Counted from the stretch's first letter, positions 16,084-25,597 are shown. The stretch is 32,068 nt of DNA from Chitinophagales bacterium (GCA_026931325.1 JAIXLO010000035.1:1-32068), one strand, 5' to 3'. The notes: a model not told the origin generated them from the letters alone. Program-made: numbers and translations.

Positions 16084-17055
16084 TTGCAAACATTTGAATA
16101 TACACATACTAACTTTGAAGAACTTCTAAAATATTTTGCTAAAAACTTTAATTCAAAAGTTAAAGGAAATAAAATTATCATTCCAGAAGATAAAGGAAAT
16201 GGTTATATCAAGTATATCAGTTTGGCAAATAGCTTACAAGTTTTAATTTCTAATTACACGCTTAAGCAAGATACTTTATTTCAAAGAAAGAAAACTCAAG
16301 ATGCTTTTTTTATTTTAAGATTTGAAGATATATCAATTGAAGATACTTCAAAAAACAATGAAGACGACCAATCAAAAAGTATTGCAGTATTAACAAGTAC
16401 AAAATTTGATTGGATGTTTTATGCTAAAGAAAATACACCTGTAAGAACAATCAATATACTTTTAAGTAAACAGTGGTTAGATAATTTTTTAGATACTGAA
16501 AAAAGAACTGAATATATAAAAAAATATCTCAGTCTTAAAATCTCTTCATTCAATTATGAGTCATTAGATTCAGAGTACAAACGTATTATGAACGAAATGA
16601 TGCAATGTAATGATGATACCCCTTTTGAGCATTTGGCTATTGCTAATAGAGCAATGCTTTTATTTGAAAGATTTTTTACACGTATTTATAATAAAATAAA
16701 TAACGAAACACATCAAGTAAAAGTTTCTGAGGACGATTTTCAAAGATTAGTAATTGTAGAAGCAGAATTGGTAAAAGATTTCTCAGAACCTGCTCCAGGA
16801 ATTCCCAAGCTTGCAAGAATGGCTGCTATGAGTTCTTCAAAATTAAAAATGATTTTTAGAGATATTTATGGATTACCAATCTATCAATATTATCAAAAGC
16901 ATAGAATGAATAAAGCTAAAGCTATGCTCCTATCTCAAAAATATACAGTAAGAGAAGTTGGGGAAAGTATAGGTTATAGCAACTTAAGTAATTTTGCAAA
17001 AGCATTTAAAAAATCTTTTGATCAATTACCAAGTGATTTATTGCACATGGATTAA
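16084..17055 (+). CDS. AraC family transcriptional regulator
   Basis: The 323-residue protein has the two-helix-turn-helix AraC DNA-binding domain at its C-terminus (about residues 235-320). The first HTH lies around KLARMAAMSSSKLKMIFRDIYG, and the second around YTVREVGESIGYSNLSNFAKAFKKSF, the family signature. The N-terminal ~200 residues form an unrecognised sensing domain with no transmembrane segment, so the effector is unknown. Translation appears to start at TTG 16084. No in-frame ATG is available near this point, and the sequence from here (MQTFEYTHTNFEELL) reads as a natural N-terminus. It converges with hutI with only 2 bp between the stops. Confidence 0.9.
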   Translation: MQTFEYTHTNFEELLKYFAKNFNSKVKGNKIIIPEDKGNGYIKYISLANSLQVLISNYTLKQDTLFQRKKTQDAFFILRFEDISIEDTSKNNEDDQSKSIAVLTSTKFDWMFYAKENTPVRTINILLSKQWLDNFLDTEKRTEYIKKYLSLKISSFNYESLDSEYKRIMNEMMQCNDDTPFEHLAIANRAMLLFERFFTRIYNKINNETHQVKVSEDDFQRLVIVEAELVKDFSEPAPGIPKLARMAAMSSSKLKMIFRDIYGLPIYQYYQKHRMNKAKAMLLSQKYTVREVGESIGYSNLSNFAKAFKKSFDQLPSDLLHMD

Positions 17056-17057
17056 TC

Positions 17058-18302
17058 TTAAGAAACAACTACTCCATTAATCATTACTTTATCTATTAAA
17101 TTACTACCAAAAGCATAAGGCATATAAGGCAATGATGATATAGGTTTGGTAAAAATAAGATTAGCTCTTTTACCAACTTTAATACTACCAACTTCATTTT
17201 CTAATTCCATAGCAAAAGCACCATTAATTGTTGCAGCATTTATTGCTTCTTCTGGCAACATTTTCATTTGCACACAACTCATAGAAACAACAACATTCAT
17301 ATTTCCACTTGGCGATGAACCTGGGTTAAAATCACTTGCTAATGCTATGGCACAACCATTATCAATTAATTTTCTTGCTGGCTGAAAAGGCATTCTTAAA
17401 AAGTAAGCAGCAGTTGGTAATAATGTACCTATTGTATTTGAGTTTGCAAGTAATGAAATAGTTTTATCATCCATTGTTTCTAAATGATCAACAGAAATTG
17501 CATTTAACTCAACACCTGCTTCTACTCCACCACTTAGGTTTAATTGGTTTGCATGAATTTTTGGTTTTAATCCAAATTGCAATCCAGCTTTACAAATTGT
17601 TATAGTTTCTTCTTTACTAAAAAAACCATATTCACAAAAAACATCAATATAATCAGCTAAATTTTCTTTTGCAATAATGGGTAGCATTTGCTGAATAATT
17701 AAATCAATATATCCTTGATGATTTTCTTTAAACTCTAAAGGATAAGTATGTGCTCCTAAAAAAGTTGCTTTAATAGGTATAGGAGATTTTTGTTTTAATG
17801 CTTTTATAACTCTCAACATTTTTATTTCAGCATCAACACTAAGTCCATAACCACTTTTAATTTCAATTGCTCCTGTACCCAATTGTATCAACTCTTGTAG
17901 CCTTTTCCAAGTGCTATCAAACAGTTCTCCTTCGGTAGCAACAGCCATTTTTTTTGCAGAGTTTAAAATACCTCCACCACTTGCTGCAATTTCTGCATAA
18001 GTTTTTCCTTTTATTTTATCTACAAATTCATTTTCTCTGCTTGCTGCAAACACTATATGTGTATGACTATCGCACCAACAAGGTAAAACAATTTGACCTG
18101 TAGCATCTATTACATCAGTAATAGTTTGTGTGTGATGAATTAAATTTTCCATTGCACCAAAAGCCACTATTTTTTGATGCTCAATAATAATAAAAGCATT
18201 TTGAATGGTTGGCAAATTGGCTAATTCTTGTCCACGAAGTAATCTATTTTCTTCTCTTGTATTTACTAATAATCCAATGTTTGTAATTAATGTAGCTGAC
18301 AT
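17058..18302 (-). CDS. hutI: Imidazolonepropionase
   Basis: HutI hydrolyses 4-imidazolone-5-propanoate to N-formimino-L-glutamate, the third step of histidine degradation, in the cytoplasm. The 414-residue protein shows amidohydrolase motifs: the metal-binding SHTHIVFAASRENEF, the central KIHANQLNLSGG, and DFNPGSSPSGNM, which is characteristic of HutI. An upstream extension of 13 residues (to 18341) is possible, but MSATLITNIGLLV from ATG 18302 is the normal family start. hutH, hutU and the formimidoylglutamase gene are not in the window, so the pathway genes are dispersed or lie elsewhere. bshB1 ends 83 bp upstream on the same strand. Confidence 0.95.
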   Translation of the reverse strand: MSATLITNIGLLVNTREENRLLRGQELANLPTIQNAFIIIEHQKIVAFGAMENLIHHTQTITDVIDATGQIVLPCWCDSHTHIVFAASRENEFVDKIKGKTYAEIAASGGGILNSAKKMAVATEGELFDSTWKRLQELIQLGTGAIEIKSGYGLSVDAEIKMLRVIKALKQKSPIPIKATFLGAHTYPLEFKENHQGYIDLIIQQMLPIIAKENLADYIDVFCEYGFFSKEETITICKAGLQFGLKPKIHANQLNLSGGVEAGVELNAISVDHLETMDDKTISLLANSNTIGTLLPTAAYFLRMPFQPARKLIDNGCAIALASDFNPGSSPSGNMNVVVSMSCVQMKMLPEEAINAATINGAFAMELENEVGSIKVGKRANLIFTKPISSLPYMPYAFGSNLIDKVMINGVVVS

Positions 18303-18385
18303 AAAACTACTTTTTAAAATGAATGTAGTTGCAAGATACAAAACAATAATGGCTAAAAATATTTTCTTAACAGAATAGAATTTTT

Positions 18386-19114
18386 TTAAGTTTCATTTTG
18401 TATGAAAGAATCAAAACTTTTAACTCCTAATGTTTTTTTAGAAATAAATCCTTCAGCATAATCAACACCAATTCTTTTTCCAAGCATCATTGCTCTTGCT
18501 TTGATAGATTCTAAAAATTGTGGATTAGAAATATAAGTTTGTGGTTCACTTAATTCTGGATTATAAAATTGTGTTGTATAACAAAGTACTGATTTAATTT
18601 TTGTATCATGAAAAGCTGAAATATCAATTACAAAATCAGGTTCAAAAAATCTATCCTGAATGTAATGAAAAACATATTTTGGTCGCCAAGCCTCTTGTTT
18701 TTTTCCTTCACAACTTGTAACAATTTTTCTTAACCCACTTAAAAAAGATGCATCACTTACCAATGCTGCACTTCTTCCATGATCTGGATGTCTATCTTCT
18801 GGTGAATTACAAATAATAATTTCTGGTTGATATTTTCTAATTACTTCTATTACTTTTAGCTGATGAGCTTCATCATTTTTAAAAAAGCCATCAGCCATAT
18901 TTAAATTTTCTCTTACATCAACTCCTAAAACTTTTGCAGCATTTGCAGCTTCTACTTTTCTTGTTTCAGCTGTGCCTCTTGTACCTAACTCTCCTTGAGT
19001 TAAATCAATAATACCAACTTTTTTTCCTTCTGCAATAGCAGCAAGTAAAGTTCCTGCACAACCTAATTCTACATCATCTGGATGAACGCCAAATGCTAAT
19101 ATATCTAATTTCAT
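18386..19114 (-). CDS. bshB1: Bacillithiol biosynthesis deacetylase BshB1
   Basis: BshB1 removes the acetyl group from N-acetylglucosaminyl-malate, the second step of bacillithiol synthesis, using zinc. The 242-residue protein has the two PIG-L/LmbE metal motifs: HPDD (His11-Asp14, in GVHPDDVELG) and HPDH (residues 109-112, in PEDRHPDHGRS). The internal LTQGELGTRGT segment is typical of BshB1 rather than mycothiol MshB. Length is normal. bshA and bshC are not nearby. Bacillithiol use is well known in Bacteroidota. A general LmbE-family N-deacetylase is the alternative. Confidence 0.92.
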   Translation of the reverse strand: MKLDILAFGVHPDDVELGCAGTLLAAIAEGKKVGIIDLTQGELGTRGTAETRKVEAANAAKVLGVDVRENLNMADGFFKNDEAHQLKVIEVIRKYQPEIIICNSPEDRHPDHGRSAALVSDASFLSGLRKIVTSCEGKKQEAWRPKYVFHYIQDRFFEPDFVIDISAFHDTKIKSVLCYTTQFYNPELSEPQTYISNPQFLESIKARAMMLGKRIGVDYAEGFISKKTLGVKSFDSFIQNET

Positions 19115-19133
19115 TTTTCTAAAAATTTAAGTT

Positions 19134-19141
19134 CAAAATTA
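19134..19141 (-). promoter_or_regulatory. -7 box for bshB1
   Basis: The minus strand reads TAATTTTG, an exact TAnnTTTG, 19 nt before the bshB1 ATG and just past the rpmE2 terminator. Confidence 0.45.
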
Positions 19142-19149
19142 AACAAATA

Positions 19150-19182
19150 AAAAATCCCGTTCTTTTCGGAAACGGGATTTTT
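19150..19182 (-). terminator. Intrinsic terminator of rpmE2
   Basis: AAAAATCCCGTT (19150-19161) pairs perfectly with AACGGGATTTTT (19171-19182) over a 9-nt loop. It lies 21 bp after the rpmE2 stop. The A and T arms allow termination in either direction. Confidence 0.88.
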
Positions 19183-19203
19183 AAAATAGCTTGAAAGAAA
19201 AAT

Positions 19204-19455
19204 TTATTTTTTCTTCTCGTAACGTTTTTTGAATTTATCAATACGTCCAGCTGTATCAACCATTACGTTTTTACCAGTGTAAAAAGGATGAGATGTATTT
19301 GAGATATCTAATTTAATTAATGGATACTCGTTACCATCTTCCCATTGAATGTTTTCTTTTGAAGCTGCTGTAGATTTTCCTAAGAATGTGTGTCCATTAC
19401 TCATATCTTTGAACACAACTAAACGATAATTCTCTGGATGGATACCTTTTTTCAT
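19204..19455 (-). CDS. rpmE2: 50S ribosomal protein L31, type B
   Basis: The 83-residue protein starts [21 protein letters not shown] and contains [11 protein letters not shown], as in L31 proteins. It lacks the four zinc-binding cysteines of the type A form and has the longer type B spacing and basic C-terminus ([11 protein letters not shown]). It bridges the two ribosomal subunits. As a zinc-free form it may be the only L31 in this genome rather than a stress paralogue, since Bacteroidota commonly keep type B. The gene is monocistronic with its own promoter, a structured leader and a terminator. Confidence 0.96.
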   Translation of the reverse strand: MKKGIHPENYRLVVFKDMSNGHTFLGKSTAASKENIQWEDGNEYPLIKLDISNTSHPFYTGKNVMVDTAGRIDKFKKRYEKKK

Positions 19456-19475
19456 ATTTTATTTTTTTAAGGCAG

Positions 19476-19491
19476 CACGGATTTTGCCGTG
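19476..19491 (-). promoter_or_regulatory. Stem-loop in the rpmE2 5' leader
   Basis: CACGG (19476-19480) pairs with CCGTG (19487-19491) around a 6-nt loop, about 21 nt upstream of the start codon and inside the predicted transcript. Many ribosomal protein genes carry leader structures bound by their own product. Here only the hairpin itself is seen. Confidence 0.4.
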
Positions 19492-19513
19492 ACAATTAAA
19501 TAATAATGGGCGG

Positions 19514-19544
19514 CGAAGGTAAGTGTTTGAAATAAATTAACCAA
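19514..19544 (-). promoter_or_regulatory. Promoter of rpmE2
   Basis: On the minus strand TTG (complement of 19542-19544) is followed after 20 nt by TACCTTCG (complement of 19514-19521), one base from TAnnTTTG. The predicted leader is about 50 nt. Confidence 0.55.
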
Positions 19545-19633
19545 AATATTACTGAAAGTTGTTGGTTTGTGAAATTTTAATACATTATAATCTATTAGCT
19601 TAAAACTTTAGTTTTTTTATCCTTTCAAAAGCC

Positions 19634-19641
19634 GATATTTG
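19634..19641 (+). promoter_or_regulatory. Possible -7 box for sucA
   Basis: GATATTTG is one mismatch from TAnnTTTG and is embedded in GCCGATATTTGCC, 38 nt before the sucA ATG. Confidence 0.4.
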
Positions 19642-19679
19642 CCAACAATTTATAAATTTAAGATAACCTTAGTTTAATC

Positions 19680-22430
19680 ATGAAGGACTTTAGTTATATA
19701 ACCAACTCACACCCAAGTTTTATAGAAAATTTATACAAGGATTTTTTGAAAGATCCTAATAGTGTAGATGCTGATTTAAAAAAGTTTTTTGAAGGCTTTG
19801 ACTTTGCTTATAGTCAATTACAAAGTGGCACAATCTCTGCACCCTCTACATCAAGTATAACTACAACTGAAGGTATTGATTGGATGTATGAACTAAGAGT
19901 GTATAGATTAATTCTTGGCTATAGAAATAAAGGACATTTGTTAGCAAAAACAAACCCTATCAGACCAAGAAAAGACAGAGGTGCAAACCTTGAATTAAGT
20001 TTCTTTGGCTTATCTGATACTGATTTGGATAAAACATTTCAAGTAGGAAATTTGATTGGCTTAGGTGCTACCACATTAAGAAATATTTTAGCACATTTAG
20101 AAAAAGCTTATGCTTCTGAAGTAGGTATTGAGTTTAAATATATCAGCAAACAAGAAAAAATTGATTGGCTTACTAAAGAAATGGAACAAAACTTTACTTC
20201 TCCTCTTCCATTAAATAAAAAGAAAAGAATTTTAGAAAAGTTGAATGAAGGTGTAATGTTTGAAAAATTTCTTCATACAAAATTTATTGGACAAAAAAGA
20301 TTTTCATTAGAAGGTGGAGAAACAACTATTGCAGCTTTAGATGAAATAATAAATTCAGCAGCAAATGATAATGTAGAAGAAGTTGTAATAGGAATGGCTC
20401 ATAGAGGTAGATTAAATGTTTTAGCTAACATTATGGGTAAAACATACGAGCAAATTTTTAGTGAGTTTGAAGGCACAGGAGCAATAGACCAAACAATGGG
20501 AAGTGGAGATGTAAAATATCACATGGGCTATGGTAGTGATGTTACAACAGAAGATGGAAAAACAATGCACTTAAAACTAATGCCTAACCCATCTCACTTA
20601 GAAGCAGTAGATGCTGTTGTAGAAGGCTTTGCAAGAGCTAAAGCAGATGTTTTGTACAATAGTGATTATAAAAAAATATTACCTATTTTAATACATGGTG
20701 ATTCATCTTTAGCAGGTCAAGGAATTGTATATGAAGTTTTACAAATGTGTGGTTTAGAAGGTTATCAGACTGGTGGAACAATACATTTTGTTATCAATAA
20801 TCAAATTGGTTTTACTACTGATTTTGATGATGCAAGAAGTGCAGATTATTGTACTTCAATAGCTGCAATGGTTCAATCTCCTGTACTACATGTAAATGGA
20901 GATTCTGCTGAAGCTGTTGTTAAATGTGCAGATATAGCTACACGTTACCGTCAAAAATTTAATAGTGATATTTTTATTGATATGGTTTGTTATCGCAAGC
21001 ATGGACATAATGAAGGCGATGATCCTAAATACACTCAACCCAAACTTTATTCTTTAATTGAAAAACATCCAAATCCAAGAGAGGTTTATGTAAATTATTT
21101 ATTACAACATGGTGAACCTGATGCTCAAAATTTAGCAAAAGACATGGAAAAGAAATTTTGGGCAGATTTACAAGAACGTTTAGATGAAGTTAAACAAAAA
21201 CCTCTACCATACACATACCAACAACCAGAATTAGCTTGGAAAAGTTTAAAAAGAGCAAGTGCTGAAGATTTTGAAAAATCACCTACTACTGCTATTTCAG
21301 AATCAGAGGTTAAAAGATTGTTTGATGCAATTATGAAAATTCCTAACAATTTTCAACCACTGAAAAAAATTGAAAAACTTTTGCATGATAAGGTTAAACT
21401 ATTAGAAACTGAAAATAAAATTGATTGGGCTACTGCAGAACTTTTAGCTTATGCCTCTCTTGTTACAGAAGGCAAAATAGTAAGAATGAGTGGACAAGAT
21501 GTAAAACGTGGTACATTCTCTCATCGTCATGCTGTAATTAGAGATGAAGTAACTGATGAGTTTTACAACAGATTAAATTCCATTCAAGAAAATCAAGAAA
21601 AATTTAGAATTTATAATTCTTTATTAAGTGAATACGGCGTTTTAGGTTTTGAATATGGTTATGCTTTAGCAAACCCAAATGCTTTAACAATTTGGGAAGC
21701 ACAGTTTGGAGATTTTTGTAATGGTGCTCAAACAATGATAGACCAATTCATTTCTTCTGGAGAACAAAAATGGAATAGAATGAATGGTTTGGTTATGTTA
21801 TTGCCACATGGTTATGAAGGCCAAGGACCTGAACATAGTAGTGGAAGAATGGAAAGATTTTTACAACTATGTGCCGAACTAAATATGGTTGTAACAAACA
21901 TTACTACTGCTGCAAATTTCTTTCATGCACTACGCAGACAATTAGCATGGAATTTTAGAAAACCATTGATTAATTTTTCTCCAAAAGCTAATTTACGTTA
22001 TCATGGGAGTTATAGTATTATTCAAGAATTTTCAACTGATGGATTTAAAGAAGTAATAGATGATGAAACAGTAACAGATAGTGCATCAATTAAAAAAGTT
22101 TTATTCTGTTCTGGAAAAATTTATTTTGAACTTGCAGAGAAAAAAGCAACAGAAAATAGAAATGATATTGCCATTATACGTTTAGAGCAACTATATCCAT
22201 TACCAGAAAAACAATTAAAAGAATTGCACAATAAATATAATAAAGCAATTTGGTTTTGGGTACAAGAAGAGCCTTTAAATATGGGTGCAGCTACTTTTAT
22301 AAAAACTAATTTACATGCTATTAATTTTGGTATCATTAGTAGGCATGCAAGTGCAAGTACTGCAACAGGTTATACAAAAATTCATAAACAAGAACAAGCA
22401 GAAATTATTGATACTGCATTTTCTGTATAA
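19680..22430 (+). CDS. sucA: 2-oxoglutarate dehydrogenase E1 component
   Basis: SucA is the thiamine-diphosphate enzyme that decarboxylates 2-oxoglutarate and passes the succinyl group to the lipoyl arm of E2 in the TCA cycle. The 916-residue protein begins with the E1 N-terminal segment (FIENLYKDFLKDPNSVD). It then shows IGMAHRGRLNVLANIMGK, the ThDP region HGDSSLAGQGIVYEVLQM and RKHGHNEGDDPKYTQP. The C-terminal half has LLPHGYEGQGPEHSSGRMERFLQL and RLEQLYPLPE. Length matches E. coli SucA closely (933). sucB follows after 47 bp, forming the usual sucAB operon. The E3 (lpd) gene is not here. Confidence 0.97.
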   Translation: MKDFSYITNSHPSFIENLYKDFLKDPNSVDADLKKFFEGFDFAYSQLQSGTISAPSTSSITTTEGIDWMYELRVYRLILGYRNKGHLLAKTNPIRPRKDRGANLELSFFGLSDTDLDKTFQVGNLIGLGATTLRNILAHLEKAYASEVGIEFKYISKQEKIDWLTKEMEQNFTSPLPLNKKKRILEKLNEGVMFEKFLHTKFIGQKRFSLEGGETTIAALDEIINSAANDNVEEVVIGMAHRGRLNVLANIMGKTYEQIFSEFEGTGAIDQTMGSGDVKYHMGYGSDVTTEDGKTMHLKLMPNPSHLEAVDAVVEGFARAKADVLYNSDYKKILPILIHGDSSLAGQGIVYEVLQMCGLEGYQTGGTIHFVINNQIGFTTDFDDARSADYCTSIAAMVQSPVLHVNGDSAEAVVKCADIATRYRQKFNSDIFIDMVCYRKHGHNEGDDPKYTQPKLYSLIEKHPNPREVYVNYLLQHGEPDAQNLAKDMEKKFWADLQERLDEVKQKPLPYTYQQPELAWKSLKRASAEDFEKSPTTAISESEVKRLFDAIMKIPNNFQPLKKIEKLLHDKVKLLETENKIDWATAELLAYASLVTEGKIVRMSGQDVKRGTFSHRHAVIRDEVTDEFYNRLNSIQENQEKFRIYNSLLSEYGVLGFEYGYALANPNALTIWEAQFGDFCNGAQTMIDQFISSGEQKWNRMNGLVMLLPHGYEGQGPEHSSGRMERFLQLCAELNMVVTNITTAANFFHALRRQLAWNFRKPLINFSPKANLRYHGSYSIIQEFSTDGFKEVIDDETVTDSASIKKVLFCSGKIYFELAEKKATENRNDIAIIRLEQLYPLPEKQLKELHNKYNKAIWFWVQEEPLNMGAATFIKTNLHAINFGIISRHASASTATGYTKIHKQEQAEIIDTAFSV

Positions 22431-22477
22431 AACAAAAAAACAAGCTTATTATAATAATATTTTAGAAACAGTTTTTT

Positions 22478-23698
22478 ATGATAGACATTAAAGTTCCTCA
22501 AGTAGGAGAATCAATAACAGAAGTTACCATTTTAAAATGGACAAAAAAAGAAGGCAGCTATGTAGAACGTGATGAAGTAATTGCAGAGTTAGAAAGTGAA
22601 AAAGCAACCTTTGAAGTAAATGCTGAAGAAGCTGGCATTTTAAAACATAACGCAGCAGAAGGTGATACAATTTTAATTGGTAGCGTAATGGCACAAATTG
22701 ATGAAACTGCTGAAAAACCTGCTACTGAAACAAATGCACCAGAGCCAGAAAAAACAAAACCAGCCGAAACACCAACTTTTACTGCCCCTGTTACTTCTGT
22801 TCCTAACGATGTTAAAGCAACACCAGTAGCAAGTGCAATTATTGCTGATAAAAAAGTAGATGTAAAAACTATTGAACCAAGTGGCTTTGGAGGAAAAATA
22901 TTAAAGAATGATGTATTAGATGCTTTATCAAATCCTGGTAAAAAAACTTTTGGCAACAATGAATTATTTTCAAGAAATGTACGCAAAGAAAAAATGAGTA
23001 ATCTGCGTAAAACAATTTCAAGAAGACTGGTTGAGGCTAAAAATACTACAGCAATGCTTACCACTTTTAATGAAGTGGATATGGGTGCAATAATGGATAT
23101 TCGTAAACAACATAAAGATAAATTTAAAGAGTTACATGGCGTAAATCTTGGCTTTATGAGTTTCTTTGCTAAAGCTTGTGCTATTGCATTAAGTGAATGG
23201 CCTGCTGTAAATGCGTTTATTGATGGAGATGAATTAGTGTATCATGATTACGCAGACATTTCAATTGCTGTAAGTACTCCAAGAGGTTTAACAGTACCAG
23301 TTATAAGAAATGTAGAAAGCCTTAGTATGGCTGATATTGAAAAGAAAGTTTTAGAAGTAGCAGCAAAAGCAAGAGACAGTAAATTAACAACAGAAGACCT
23401 TACAGGTGGAACATTTACAATTACCAATGGTGGTGTATTTGGCAGCTTAATGAGCACACCAATTATTAATATTCCTCAAAGTGCAATTTTGGGTATGCAT
23501 AAAATTCAAGAAAGACCAATGGTTGTTAATGGTAAAATTGAAATAAGACCAATGATGTATTTAGCACTAAGCTATGATCATAGAATTATTGATGGAAGAG
23601 AAAGTGTTAGCTTTCTTGTTAGAGTAAAAGAATTATTGGAAAATCCTTCATTACTATTAATTGGTAAAGATCCAGTAAAAACTTTATTAGAGATATAA
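22478..23698 (+). CDS. sucB: Dihydrolipoamide succinyltransferase (2-oxoglutarate dehydrogenase E2)
   Basis: SucB forms the core of the 2-oxoglutarate dehydrogenase complex and transfers succinyl from lipoamide to CoA. The 406-residue protein has one N-terminal lipoyl domain with Lys42 (ESEKATFEV) as the lipoylation site. A Pro/Ala/Thr/Glu-rich linker follows (about residues 75-110). Then comes a peripheral-subunit-binding domain (about 115-150, ending [15 protein letters not shown]) and the catalytic domain with HRIIDG at His368/Asp372. One lipoyl domain and this length fit SucB. It follows sucA by 47 bp and converges with mtgA. Confidence 0.96.
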   Translation: MIDIKVPQVGESITEVTILKWTKKEGSYVERDEVIAELESEKATFEVNAEEAGILKHNAAEGDTILIGSVMAQIDETAEKPATETNAPEPEKTKPAETPTFTAPVTSVPNDVKATPVASAIIADKKVDVKTIEPSGFGGKILKNDVLDALSNPGKKTFGNNELFSRNVRKEKMSNLRKTISRRLVEAKNTTAMLTTFNEVDMGAIMDIRKQHKDKFKELHGVNLGFMSFFAKACAIALSEWPAVNAFIDGDELVYHDYADISIAVSTPRGLTVPVIRNVESLSMADIEKKVLEVAAKARDSKLTTEDLTGGTFTITNGGVFGSLMSTPIINIPQSAILGMHKIQERPMVVNGKIEIRPMMYLALSYDHRIIDGRESVSFLVRVKELLENPSLLLIGKDPVKTLLEI

Positions 23699-23716
23699 TT
23701 TAGTTTATACAATTGA

Positions 23717-24430
23717 TTATTTACTCTTTATAATCTGTTGTATATCTTCATCATCTTCTATCAAATTCATTTGTTGCAATATTTGAGGATAACGCCAAGC
23801 AACACGTTTGCTCATAGGTACAACTGTAAACTTTTTTGGATTAGGCAAACAAGCAATTATCATAGCAGCTTCTGCTCTTGATAATTTATTAGCTGGTTTA
23901 TGAAAATAATTTTGAGCTGCTGCTTCTATGCCAAAAATTCCTTTACCCATTTCAATTACATTTAAATAAACTTCTAAAATTCTTTTCTTACCCCATATCC
24001 ATTCAATCATTTGTGTAAAATAAAATTCAGGAATTTTTCTAATGTAGCCCCCTCCTTGCCATAAAAAAACATTCTTAGCTGTTTGTTGAGAAATGGTACT
24101 TGCACCGCCACCCAATGGTATTGTTGATTTTCTCTTCTTCCCTTTTTTGGGTTGAAAACTTTTTTGAATAGCATCCCAATCAAAACCATTATGTTCTGCA
24201 AATAATTGATCTTCGCTGGCAATAGCTGCTAACTTTATGTTGTAGCCCATTTCATTCCAACTTACATAATCTCTTTTCAATCCATAAATAAATGAATTAG
24301 TTAATTGTGTTATTGTTATTGGTGGATCTATCCATTTACAAATAATGATGTATAAAAAAGATGAAACAAATGCAAAAAGAAAAATTCTCTTAATCCATTT
24401 CCAAGTTTTTTTTAATAAAGGGTTACTCAT
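23717..24430 (-). CDS. mtgA: Monofunctional biosynthetic peptidoglycan transglycosylase
   Basis: MtgA polymerises lipid II into glycan strands at the outer face of the inner membrane. The 237-residue protein has one N-terminal transmembrane segment (about residues 14-32). A GT51 domain follows, with the catalytic Glu in AIASEDQLFAEHNGFDWDAI (Glu73), the motif GGASTISQQTAKNVFL, then KRILEVYLNVIEMG and the final AAMIIACLPNPKKF. No transpeptidase domain follows, which separates it from class A PBPs. It converges with sucB (18-bp gap) and diverges from oxyR across 146 bp. Confidence 0.95.
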   Translation of the reverse strand: MSNPLLKKTWKWIKRIFLFAFVSSFLYIIICKWIDPPITITQLTNSFIYGLKRDYVSWNEMGYNIKLAAIASEDQLFAEHNGFDWDAIQKSFQPKKGKKRKSTIPLGGGASTISQQTAKNVFLWQGGGYIRKIPEFYFTQMIEWIWGKKRILEVYLNVIEMGKGIFGIEAAAQNYFHKPANKLSRAEAAMIIACLPNPKKFTVVPMSKRVAWRYPQILQQMNLIEDDEDIQQIIKSK

Positions 24431-24576
24431 ACAAATAATATTATTACCAATCTTGTATATAAACTTTAAATAAAAATATTAAAAAAGAATAATTATCTGC
24501 AAAAAAATATAATACAAAGTAGAATCATTAAAATCAATTAATTTTAAGGGAATTTATAAAAAAAATCTATCTGCTT

Positions 24577-25527
24577 ATGACACTAACTCAATTAGAATAT
24601 ATAATAGCAGTTAACACTTTGAGGCATTTTGCAAAAGCTGCTGAGTATTGCCATGTTACACAACCAACATTAAGTATGCAAATTCAAAAACTAGAAGAAA
24701 CATTAAACTTAAAAATTTTTGATAGAAGTAAACAACCTGTAATACCTACAGATGTTGGTATTGAAATAATAGAACAAGCAAAAAAAATTCTTGCAGAAGT
24801 ACAAATAATGAACGAAATAATACAACTTAAAAAAGGGCAATTTGCAGGAGAATTAAAAATAGGTATTATACCTACATTAGCTGCATATTTATTACCTCTA
24901 TTTATTTCATCTTTCTCTAAAAGATATCCAAACATAAAATTAATAATACAAGAATTAACAACAAATAATATTATTCAAGCACTACTTGAAGACAGAATTG
25001 ATGCTGGCATTTTAGTTACACCATTAAAGCAAAATAACATTATAGAACATATTTTATTTTATGAAGAAATGGTGGCTTATATATCTAAAAATAGTTCTTT
25101 GTATAAAAAGAATTTTGTGTTGCCAAAAGACATTGCATTAGAAAAGCTTTGGCTTTTAGAAGAAGGTCACTGTTTTAGATCTCAAATAGAATATTTATGT
25201 GAATTAAAAAAACATAGTGAAGCAAACAGAAACTTTGAGTACGAAGCAGGAAGTTTTGAAACATTAAGGAAAATGGTAGATGTTAATGGTGGTATTACAG
25301 TTTTACCAGAAATGTCGATTAACGATCTTTCAGCAAAACAATTAAAACAAATTCGTTATTTTAAAAATCCAATTCCAGTAAGAGAGGTAAGTATTGTAAC
25401 ACATAGACATTTTGCAAAAAAGAGATTAGTAGATACTTTAAGAAAAGAAATTTTATCTGTACTTCCTGAAAAAATAATGAAAAATAAAAAAACGTTTATA
25501 GTGCCCATTGAAGTAAAGAAATTATAA
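24577..25527 (+). CDS. oxyR: LysR-type hydrogen peroxide sensor OxyR
   Basis: OxyR activates peroxide-defence genes when two cysteines form a disulfide. The 316-residue protein has the LysR winged helix at residues 1-60 (MTLTQLEYIIAV to TQPTLSMQIQKLEE). The effector domain carries LLEEGHCFRSQIEYLC, with the cysteines at residues 199 and 208, exactly the E. coli OxyR positions. This makes OxyR much more likely than a generic LysR regulator. mtgA is divergent, with 146 bp between the starts. No katA, ahpC or dps target is adjacent, so its targets lie elsewhere. Confidence 0.93.
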   Translation: MTLTQLEYIIAVNTLRHFAKAAEYCHVTQPTLSMQIQKLEETLNLKIFDRSKQPVIPTDVGIEIIEQAKKILAEVQIMNEIIQLKKGQFAGELKIGIIPTLAAYLLPLFISSFSKRYPNIKLIIQELTTNNIIQALLEDRIDAGILVTPLKQNNIIEHILFYEEMVAYISKNSSLYKKNFVLPKDIALEKLWLLEEGHCFRSQIEYLCELKKHSEANRNFEYEAGSFETLRKMVDVNGGITVLPEMSINDLSAKQLKQIRYFKNPIPVREVSIVTHRHFAKKRLVDTLRKEILSVLPEKIMKNKKTFIVPIEVKKL

Positions 25528-25576
25528 TTAAAATAAAACTACTTAAATAGCTTATTAATATTCCATAAAAATCCCC

Positions 25577-25584
25577 TACTTTTG
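25577..25584 (+). promoter_or_regulatory. -7 promoter box for fusA
   Basis: TACTTTTG matches TAnnTTTG exactly, in the context CCCTACTTTTGCCGCC. It predicts a leader of about 110 nt before the fusA ATG at 25702. Confidence 0.62.
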
Positions 25585-25597
25585 CCGCCTTAAAAAA

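Noticed and set aside
17058-19114. A histidine-utilisation operon around hutI
   Set aside because: The neighbour is bshB1 (bacillithiol), and no other hut gene is present.
22558-23064. Minus-strand ORF of 168 residues inside sucB
   Set aside because: It is antisense to the lipoyl and linker region of SucB, with Ser/Val-rich composition that mirrors the coding strand.
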